From JAWXCM01 sp034408745 (GTDB lineage Bacteria; Acidobacteriota; Terriglobia; Bryobacterales; Bryobacteraceae), in contig JAWXCM010000088.1 in NCBI GenBank assembly GCA_034408745.1, positions 1 through 35,460 on the forward strand: 35,460 nucleotides of DNA. Direction: 5' to 3'. Below the pieces are notes generated by a model. The model saw only the letters and a list, made by a program, of their open reading frames with translations, did no database searches and was not told the DNA's origin. Positions 30,021 through 35,460 of this stretch are shown here, in pieces. The translations under genes were made by a program, and so were the position numbers. The stretch's first letter is position 1; every line of letters starts with the position of its first letter.

Positions 30021-31445
30021 TTGTCCAGCACAGAAAAACTGCTCTCCATTCTTATCCCCCTGTACAACGAGGAAGAGTACGTAGGCGTAGTCCTGGAGCG
30101 TGTTCTGCACGCCCCCATTCCCGTCGGGTTGCGGTCGGAAATCATCATCGTCGATGACGGTTCAAAGGATGCCTCCACTGAGGTGGTAGAGGCTGTGGCG
30201 GCCCGATACCCGGGACGCATCCACCTCGTTCGCCACAAAGTGAACCAGGGCAAAGGCGCCGCGATTCGCACTGCCATCGAGCACGCCACCGGCGAGTTCG
30301 CCATCATCCAGGACGCCGACCTGGAGTACGACCCCAACGACTATCCGAGGCTCCTTCAGCCCCTCGTCGACGAACGCTGTGACGCCGTCTTCGGCTCGCG
30401 ATTCGTAGTCGCAGGCGAGCGCAAAGTTCTCTACTTCTGGCACGCCCTCGCCAACGGCATCCTCACTACCCTCTGCAACATGTTCGCCGACGTCAACCTG
30501 ACGGACATGGAGACCTGTTACAAGGCCTTCCGCCTCGCCCTTGTCAAGAGCATTCCGCTGCGCAGCAACCGTTTCGGCATTGAGCCTGAACTCACCATCA
30601 AACTGGCACAACGCCAGGCCAGCATTATCGAAGTACCCATCAGCTACTACGGCCGAACCTACGCTGAGGGTAAGAAGATCGGCCTGAAGGACGCGATCCA
30701 GGCGCTGGGCATCATCCTGCGCTACGGCCTGTCCCGCGACGTGTACCGCGACAACGGCGCCGCTATCCTCGACGCCCTCGCCCAGACGCCTAAGTTCAAC
30801 AAGTGGATGGCGTCCGTCATTCAGCCTTTCCTCGGCCACCAGGTGCTGGAACTCGGCGCGGGGATCGGCAACCTCGCCATGCATCTGGCGCGACACCGCA
30901 AGGTCTACATCGCGTCCGATTACGACGAAGAGCACCTGGCGCGACTCGGCACCCGCTTCCGCTTCCGGCCCAACTTGCGAATCCGGAAGGTCGACATCGA
31001 ACTTGCCACCGATTTCGACGCCATCGACACCCCCGTCGACACTGTGGTCTGCCTCAACGTGCTCGAACACATCCGCGATGACGCCAACGGACTGCGCAAT
31101 ATTTTTAACGTGCTCGACGCCGGTGGCCGCGCCATCATCCTCGTGCCGCAGGGAATGGGCGTGTACGGATCCCTCGACAAAGTGCTCGGTCACTACCGCC
31201 GCTACACCGAACAGGAGCTCCAGACCCGCGTCGAAGCCGCCGGATTTCGACTCGAGCACATGCTTCGCTTCAACCGCGTCACACGCCCAGCCTGGTACTT
31301 TAACGGCCGAATCCTGCACCGCGAGCGCCTCTCGCGGTTTCAGCTCTATGTCTTCGACAACCTCGTCTGGCTGTGGAAAAAGCTCGACACCCTGCTCCCC
31401 TGGAACCCGGTCTCAATAATAGCTGTGGCACGAAAGCCGGAATAG
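30021..31445 (+). CDS. Glycosyltransferase 2 fused to SAM methyltransferase
   Basis: A 474-residue two-domain protein. Residues about 7-235 form a DPM1-type GT2 domain: LSILIPLYNEEEYVG, IIVDDGSKDAS, QDADLEYDPND (DAD, 98-100), and SNRFGIEPELT. Residues about 265-474 form a class I SAM-dependent methyltransferase with motif I VLELGAGIGN (275-284), an acidic DYDEEH loop and VVCLNVLEHI. No transmembrane helix is evident. It probably builds or decorates a polyprenyl-linked sugar. The start is a TTG at 30021 (SSTEKLLSIL), since the GT fold begins at once and no better start lies in the short gap to cstA. clpP follows 45 bp later. Confidence 0.85.
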   Translation: MSSTEKLLSILIPLYNEEEYVGVVLERVLHAPIPVGLRSEIIIVDDGSKDASTEVVEAVAARYPGRIHLVRHKVNQGKGAAIRTAIEHATGEFAIIQDADLEYDPNDYPRLLQPLVDERCDAVFGSRFVVAGERKVLYFWHALANGILTTLCNMFADVNLTDMETCYKAFRLALVKSIPLRSNRFGIEPELTIKLAQRQASIIEVPISYYGRTYAEGKKIGLKDAIQALGIILRYGLSRDVYRDNGAAILDALAQTPKFNKWMASVIQPFLGHQVLELGAGIGNLAMHLARHRKVYIASDYDEEHLARLGTRFRFRPNLRIRKVDIELATDFDAIDTPVDTVVCLNVLEHIRDDANGLRNIFNVLDAGGRAIILVPQGMGVYGSLDKVLGHYRRYTEQELQTRVEAAGFRLEHMLRFNRVTRPAWYFNGRILHRERLSRFQLYVFDNLVWLWKKLDTLLPWNPVSIIAVARKPE

Positions 31446-31490
31446 ACCTCCGCTTCGCTATCATAGGGACTTGGAGGAACGACACCCGGC

Positions 31491-32099
31491 ATGCTTGTCC
31501 CGATGGTAGTAGAGCAGACGTCGCGCGGAGAACGCGCTTTCGACATTTACTCGCGTCTGCTCAAAGAGAATATTATTTTCCTCGGCACTCCGATTGATGA
31601 CAATGTTGCGAATTTGATCATCGCTCAGATGCTGTTCCTCGCCTCGGAAGACCCTGAGAAGGACATCTCGCTGTACATCAACTCGCCAGGCGGCAGCATC
31701 ACGGCCGGACTCGCGATTCTTGACACGATGAATCTGGTGGAACCGGACATCGTTACTTACTGCGTCGGACAGGCTGCATCAATGGGTGCCGTGCTGCTCG
31801 CCGCCGGGACGCGGGGCAAGCGCTACACGTTGCCGCACTCGCGAATCCTCATCCACCAGCCCCACATGAGCGGTCTGGCAGGACAGGCGTCCGATATCGA
31901 TATCTACGCCAAGGAAATCCTGCGTATGCGCGAAACGCTCAACGGCATTCTCGCGGCTTGCACCGGTCAGCCCGTCGAAAAGCTCTCGCGCGACGTGGAC
32001 CGCGATTACATCCTTGAAGCACACCAGGCGGTGGAATACGGCCTGGTCGACCGCGTCATCACCAGCCGCGACCTTCCTGGCCCAAATAAAGCCTCCTGA
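31491..32099 (+). CDS. clpP: ATP-dependent Clp protease proteolytic subunit
   Basis: A 202-residue serine peptidase. The N-terminus MLVPMVVEQTSRGERAFDIY is the family's, and the catalytic triad is present: Ser97 in GQAASMGAV, His122 in RILIHQPH, and Asp172 in DRDYIL. Fourteen subunits form the proteolytic chamber that works with ClpX or ClpA. The two usual neighbours, tig and clpX, are not in the window; it stands after a glycosyltransferase gene with a GGAGGA ribosome binding site somewhat far (12 nt) from the ATG. A strong terminator hairpin follows 16 bp after the stop. Confidence 0.97.
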   Translation: MLVPMVVEQTSRGERAFDIYSRLLKENIIFLGTPIDDNVANLIIAQMLFLASEDPEKDISLYINSPGGSITAGLAILDTMNLVEPDIVTYCVGQAASMGAVLLAAGTRGKRYTLPHSRILIHQPHMSGLAGQASDIDIYAKEILRMRETLNGILAACTGQPVEKLSRDVDRDYILEAHQAVEYGLVDRVITSRDLPGPNKAS

Positions 32100-32115
32100 G
32101 GTCAGGCACACAACA

Positions 32116-32159
32116 GAAAAGCCCGGAGCCGCACTAAGCAGCTCCGGGCTTTTCTTTTT
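32116..32159. terminator. Intrinsic terminator shared by clpP and pit
   Basis: A perfect 14-bp stem, GAAAAGCCCGGAGC (32116-32129) with its complement (32141-32154), closes an 11-nt loop and runs into TTTTTA on the plus strand. The A-run on the left arm gives a T-run in the opposite direction as well, so it can stop both clpP and the convergent pit transcript. Confidence 0.9.
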
Positions 32160-32172
32160 ACAATCGACCCGG

Positions 32173-33198
32173 CTAAACGTTAGCTGTGAAGATTCGAATC
32201 ACCAGCAGTGCGATGCCACCAGCCGCGGCCGCCGCCGGAATCGTCATGCCCCAGGCCCAAAGGATCCGCGTCGCGATACCCCAGCGAACCGCCTTGGTGC
32301 GTTTGATACTGCCGACCCCGGCGATGGCCCCTGCAATCACGTGCGTCGTCGAAACTGGCTTGCCCAGATAACTCGACACCATGATGGAGATTGCCGCGGC
32401 GGTTTCAGCCGCAAACCCGCCTCGGGGCTTCAGCCGGGTCAGCCTCGATCCCATCGTGTGGACAATCCGCCACCCGCCGCTTAGCGTACCCAGACCAATG
32501 GCGGCATGAGCCGCGAAGATCACCCAGATGGGCACATTCAGATCCGGAATTCGATGGGTGGTGAACAGAACGCCGGTGATGATACCCATCGTCTTCTGCG
32601 CATCGTTGGTGCCATGCGAGAAGCTGAACACGGCCGCCGAGACAAGCTGCAGGCGCCGGAACCACGAATCCATCTTCTTCGGCGAAGCGTTCCGGAACAT
32701 CCAGTGAATCGCGATCATCAGCGTGTAGGCGATCGCTAACCCCAGCAGCGGCGCCAGCACGATGAAGTAGACCGTGGGCCAGATCGCTTCCGGATTGAGC
32801 GCCTCAAACGACTGCCCGACCCCGCGCGTCAGAGCCACCTTCGCCATCCCGGCTCCGGCGTACCCTCCCAGCAGTGCGTGCGACGAACTGGTCGGCAGCC
32901 CGACATACCAGGTGATCAGATCCCAGGCGATAGCGCCAATCAAACCAGCAAGGATGACGTAAACCGACACAACGTCCATGTTCACGCCATTCACCACGGT
33001 CTTGGCCACCGCCGTGCCAAAACCGAACGCCGCGACAAAATTGAAGAACGCCGCCCAAACTACCGCCTGACCCGGCGTCAGTACACGCGTGGCTACGATT
33101 GTGGCAACAGAGTTCGCCGCATCATGGAACCCGTTGATGTAGTCGAACACAAGGGCAACCGCGACGATGAAAATAACGAGAAGTAGCGTCGAGTCCAT
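32173..33198 (-). CDS. pit: Low-affinity inorganic phosphate transporter (PiT family)
   Basis: A 341-residue membrane protein with two copies of the PiT signature: DYINGFHDAANSVAT near the N-terminus and SFSHGTNDAQKTMG in the second half. The remaining helices (LPTSSSHALLGGYAGAG, and GKPVSTTHVIAGAIAGVG) are the other family repeats. It carries phosphate (as metal-phosphate in E. coli) inward, driven by the proton gradient. It starts 9 bp after the DUF47 gene on the same strand, the usual DUF47-pit pair, and ends at the shared terminator. Confidence 0.95.
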   Translation of the reverse strand: MDSTLLLVIFIVAVALVFDYINGFHDAANSVATIVATRVLTPGQAVVWAAFFNFVAAFGFGTAVAKTVVNGVNMDVVSVYVILAGLIGAIAWDLITWYVGLPTSSSHALLGGYAGAGMAKVALTRGVGQSFEALNPEAIWPTVYFIVLAPLLGLAIAYTLMIAIHWMFRNASPKKMDSWFRRLQLVSAAVFSFSHGTNDAQKTMGIITGVLFTTHRIPDLNVPIWVIFAAHAAIGLGTLSGGWRIVHTMGSRLTRLKPRGGFAAETAAAISIMVSSYLGKPVSTTHVIAGAIAGVGSIKRTKAVRWGIATRILWAWGMTIPAAAAAGGIALLVIRIFTANV

Positions 33199-33207
33199 GC
33201 GGATCGT

Positions 33208-33822
33208 TCAGCTGTTCTTCACTAACACGTTCTGGAGCGCAACCGATACGTCTTCGCAGGAATCCGTAGTAGCCTCCAGCAAGTCGAGTACCTCTTTCAC
33301 CTTGATGATTCGGATGGCATCCTTCTCATCCCGGAACAGTTCCCGAACTGCCTGCCGGACCTTAACGTCCACCTCTTCCTCGATTTTGCTGATGGCAATG
33401 CAGTGCTCCAGCACAGGCTTGTCATCCCGAAGCGCGAGGAAAGCCTGATCAAGCGAATGTACGCATCGAACAATATCCTCCATCACCTCAATGGCAACAG
33501 CAGGCACAGGCTCAATGTTGTACGCCACCATGCTGTAAGCAAGATCCTCAATCCCGTCGATGATGTCATCCAGACGGGTACCGAGCGAATGGATATCCTC
33601 CGCATCGATCGGCGTAATAAAGGTCTGATTCAGCCGCCGGAAAATGTCATGAAGCACATCGTCGGCCTTGTGCTCCAGTTCGCTAATTCTGGCGGCGGAT
33701 TGTTCCAGCGTACTGTTGCCGGATTTCAGTCCCTGGACCAACAACTTCGCAGACTCTGAGATCAGGTTCACCTGGTCTAAAAACAGTTCGTAAAATTTCT
33801 CTTCACGTGGGAGAAATCTCAT
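33208..33822 (-). CDS. DUF47 / PhoU-like Pit accessory protein
   Basis: A 204-residue helical protein starting MRFLPREEKFYELFLDQVN, the common opening of DUF47 (TIGR00153) proteins. It has PhoU-like heptad segments: ARISELEHKADDVLHDIFR, RLDDIIDGIEDLAY and ISKIEEEVDVKVRQAVRELF. Family members bind metals through such E/DxxxD motifs and are thought to control the neighbouring Pit transporter. GAGG sits 5 nt before the ATG. The 92 bp upstream to ttcA hold no evident Pho box. Confidence 0.93.
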   Translation of the reverse strand: MRFLPREEKFYELFLDQVNLISESAKLLVQGLKSGNSTLEQSAARISELEHKADDVLHDIFRRLNQTFITPIDAEDIHSLGTRLDDIIDGIEDLAYSMVAYNIEPVPAVAIEVMEDIVRCVHSLDQAFLALRDDKPVLEHCIAISKIEEEVDVKVRQAVRELFRDEKDAIRIIKVKEVLDLLEATTDSCEDVSVALQNVLVKNS

Positions 33823-33914
33823 ACAACCTCGGGCTGCTTGAGCATAACGTCGGGGCGCACTTAAGGAAGTCCTATCTTCTCAATGGGTCTGGTGTCTTAG
33901 CAACACAGATATGG

Positions 33915-34715
33915 TTACGATTCGATTAACACAGGAAGCAGGTCGGCTGCTCCGTTCGCCGGCTCTTCATCACTCCGGTCCGGATCGAAGTACCGCACGT
34001 CAAGCAAACGCTGGGGCTCGATATTCCCCATCGCCGACAACAGGCTCTCCTTGATCCGTGGATGCTCTGCTTCCATATCAGCCAACATGTCGCGCAGAGT
34101 GCGCCGAACCGTTCCTGTCTTTTGTGAACAGCCGCAGGGTATCACAGGCGCGCCCAGCGACTGCGCGTACCGGGTGGTCAGGTCCTCGGTGACGTACACA
34201 AGAGGCCGGATCAAACGGAAATCTTTCTTCTTCGACCAGGTGACGGGCGGCAACGCGCTGGTCCGGCCGGTGAACATGGCATTGCGAAGAAACGACTCGC
34301 AAAAGTCATCGGCTGTATGCCCCAGCGCGATCACGTTGGCACCCATCTCCCGGCCGATCTCATACACGGCCCGGCGGCGGAACCGGCTGCACATGTCGCA
34401 ACCATGATCCGGTTGCTCGTCGATCAAACGCAGCGACGGCGGGTCAACCTTGTACAGCCACTCGATTCCACGCTGCTTCAGATACTCGCCAAACGGAAGA
34501 ATCGGAGCGAGAAACTTCCCCTGCTCCACCGTAAACGCACAAACGGTAAAGGAGATCGGCGCCCGCCTCTGCAGCAGGATCAGTGCCTCAAGCAAGGTCA
34601 CCGAGTCTTTGCCCCCGGACAGCCCAACGGCAACACGGTCACCGTCCCGGATCATCCGGAAGCGGCCCACCGCTTCCCCTACTTTTCGAAGAATGGTCTT
34701 TTCAAGATCCAACAC
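33915..34715 (-). CDS. ttcA: tRNA 2-thiocytidine biosynthesis protein
   Basis: A 266-residue PP-loop ATPase. The N-terminal SGGKDS (33-38) activates C32 of tRNA, and the Fe-S cluster Cys motif CDMC (Cys106 and Cys109) plus a third Cys (194 or 196 in CGCSQKTGTVRR) match the TtcA layout. It catalyses sulfur insertion at cytidine 32 of a subset of tRNAs. The start is uncertain: GTG 34715 and TTG 34712 are both close to GGAG with little spacing. It lies alone between the TIGR03437 fragment and DUF47, with 88 and 92 bp gaps that hold no recognised sites. Confidence 0.93.
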   Translation of the reverse strand: MLDLEKTILRKVGEAVGRFRMIRDGDRVAVGLSGGKDSVTLLEALILLQRRAPISFTVCAFTVEQGKFLAPILPFGEYLKQRGIEWLYKVDPPSLRLIDEQPDHGCDMCSRFRRRAVYEIGREMGANVIALGHTADDFCESFLRNAMFTGRTSALPPVTWSKKKDFRLIRPLVYVTEDLTTRYAQSLGAPVIPCGCSQKTGTVRRTLRDMLADMEAEHPRIKESLLSAMGNIEPQRLLDVRYFDPDRSDEEPANGAADLLPVLIES

Positions 34716-34803
34716 TCCAGTTTAGCTGGCTTCTGGCCGAACCCCCAGGAACCGGGTACCAGTTGCGAAGCCTGCACCGCGAACCGCCTGCCGTAGCCGC
34801 GAC

Positions 34804-35460
34804 CTACTGCACCAAAACCCGAACCACATTAGAAGCCACCCCGTCCGCAATCACCACCAGATCCTCCTCCCCACGAGCCCGCAGCGTCCGCTCCAGCCGC
34901 ACATTCACCTGATCGAGCCCCGCGAATTGACTCTGCGCCCCGGCAAATTCCACCGGCACATCCTCCCCGGCAAACGTAACCCGAACACCCGAGCGGTACC
35001 ACCGCAGCCCCGTAACAAATAAGCTCAGATACACAGGCCGGCCATCCCGAGGCTCCAGCGGCCGAGCCACACAAAGCAGCGGCCCCGAACACCGAAACAC
35101 CTCGACCGCTGCCCCGCCCTGCACCGCAATCGCCGCCGGAACACCCCTGCCCGAAGCAGTAGCAGTAAACACCGCCGGAGCTACCGCATTCACCTGCACC
35201 GCAGTGGACTGCGCTTCCGACCCGTCCCCACGCAGCACCCGGACCCGCGCCGGCCCGACCGCCGTCCCGTCCGGCACCAAAAAATTCACCTGCGAAGCCC
35301 CCGCGTAGAAAACCGTGCCCGCGCGCTCGATCCCAGCCGTATCCACCACGGCGATCCGCAATCCATCGGGAGCAAACCCGGACCCGTACAGCGTCCCGAT
35401 GCCGTTCGGTGCCAGCCCCCGGTCCGCACTCGCCGCCGAAACCGCCCGCGGCCCCGCCCC
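34804..35460 (-). CDS. TIGR03437-domain secreted protein, C-terminal part (cut by window edge)
   Basis: The last 218 residues of a leftward gene; the beginning lies past 35460. It carries the Solibacter-type TIGR03437 beta repeats: LAPNGIGTLYGSGFAPDG, VFYAGASQVNFLVPDGT, then LSLFVTGLRWYR and FAGAQSQFAGLDQVNV. The same domain ends the lipase-like protein at 14617-16428. The domain is usually at the C-terminus of large secreted or surface proteins and its role is unknown. Because only the tail is present, the catalytic or other N-terminal part cannot be inferred. Confidence 0.8.
   Translation of the reverse strand, partial: GAGPRAVSAASADRGLAPNGIGTLYGSGFAPDGLRIAVVDTAGIERAGTVFYAGASQVNFLVPDGTAVGPARVRVLRGDGSEAQSTAVQVNAVAPAVFTATASGRGVPAAIAVQGGAAVEVFRCSGPLLCVARPLEPRDGRPVYLSLFVTGLRWYRSGVRVTFAGEDVPVEFAGAQSQFAGLDQVNVRLERTLRARGEEDLVVIADGVASNVVRVLVQ

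Noticed and set aside
30162..31319. Minus-strand frame of about 385 codons opposite the GT2-methyltransferase gene
   Set aside because: Antisense shadow; the plus-strand domains are unambiguous.
34716..34803. Possible tRNA in the gap before ttcA
   Set aside because: A GGTTCG-like stretch is present, but no acceptor or anticodon stems can be formed.
1..35460. CRISPR arrays, insertion sequences, phage genes or toxin-antitoxin pairs
   Set aside because: No direct-repeat array, transposase, integrase or typical small toxin-antitoxin pair was seen on either strand.

Overview
The window is a 35.5 kb GC-rich segment that looks like an Acidobacteriota genome close to Candidatus Solibacter/Bryobacter. 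The pointers are two proteins ending in the TIGR03437-type domain that is abundant in Solibacter, an Oar-like TonB-dependent receptor with an N-terminal carboxypeptidase-regulatory domain, a GHL6-type secreted glycosidase, a zinc-ribbon serine/threonine kinase joined to a polytopic membrane domain, and the adjacent DUF47-Pit pair. Taxonomy is inferred from gene content only.

Layout. 1-1329: leftward run of an OFA-type MFS gene (cut by the window edge), a TPR gene and an unknown gene; the last two carry apparent frameshifts. 1372-3336: secreted GHL6-like protein. 3361-5289: rplU-rpmA-obg with a leader hairpin before rplU and an intrinsic terminator after rpmA. 5328-6761: frameshifted secreted CAP/BACON/DUF4214 protein. 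6775-7632: NmrA-like oxidoreductase, divergent from an aas-MFS-GT2 run (7647-12037) that resembles a phospholipid-repair cassette. 12110-14256: an ExeA-like AAA ATPase translationally coupled to an ATP-grasp ligase. 14253-17606 (leftward): MATE exporter, secreted lipase-like protein, YggX. 17676-20804: Oar-like receptor, overlapped antisense by an alkyltransferase-like (ATL) gene. 21186-23907 (leftward): zinc-ribbon kinase and membrane domain, separated by a one-base frameshift. 24049-25485: matrixin-type protease. 25498-26805: purA. 26882-27352: unknown conserved-looking protein. 27534-27770: PEP-CTERM remnant. 27721-29966 (leftward): cstA plus a 55-residue YbdD/YjiX-type partner gene. 30021-31445: glycosyltransferase-methyltransferase fusion. 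31491-32099: clpP. 32173-33822 (leftward): DUF47-pit phosphate uptake. 33915-34715: ttcA. 34804-35460: TIGR03437 protein cut by the right edge.

How it works together: most of the window is chromosomal housekeeping (ribosome, GTPase, purine synthesis, ClpP, tRNA thiolation, phosphate and carbon uptake) interspersed with envelope and secreted proteins. I see no phage, insertion sequence, CRISPR array, tRNA or rRNA. The most distinctive signals are: a nested double-hairpin palindrome upstream of the ATL gene (21093-21142); a recurrent -10-like hexamer 6-8 nt before several start codons that lack a Shine-Dalgarno sequence, suggesting leaderless mRNAs; frameshifts in four loci, with four of the indels packed near the left end; and several tightly overlapping gene ends. 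I did not find a convincing entirely new multi-gene system.
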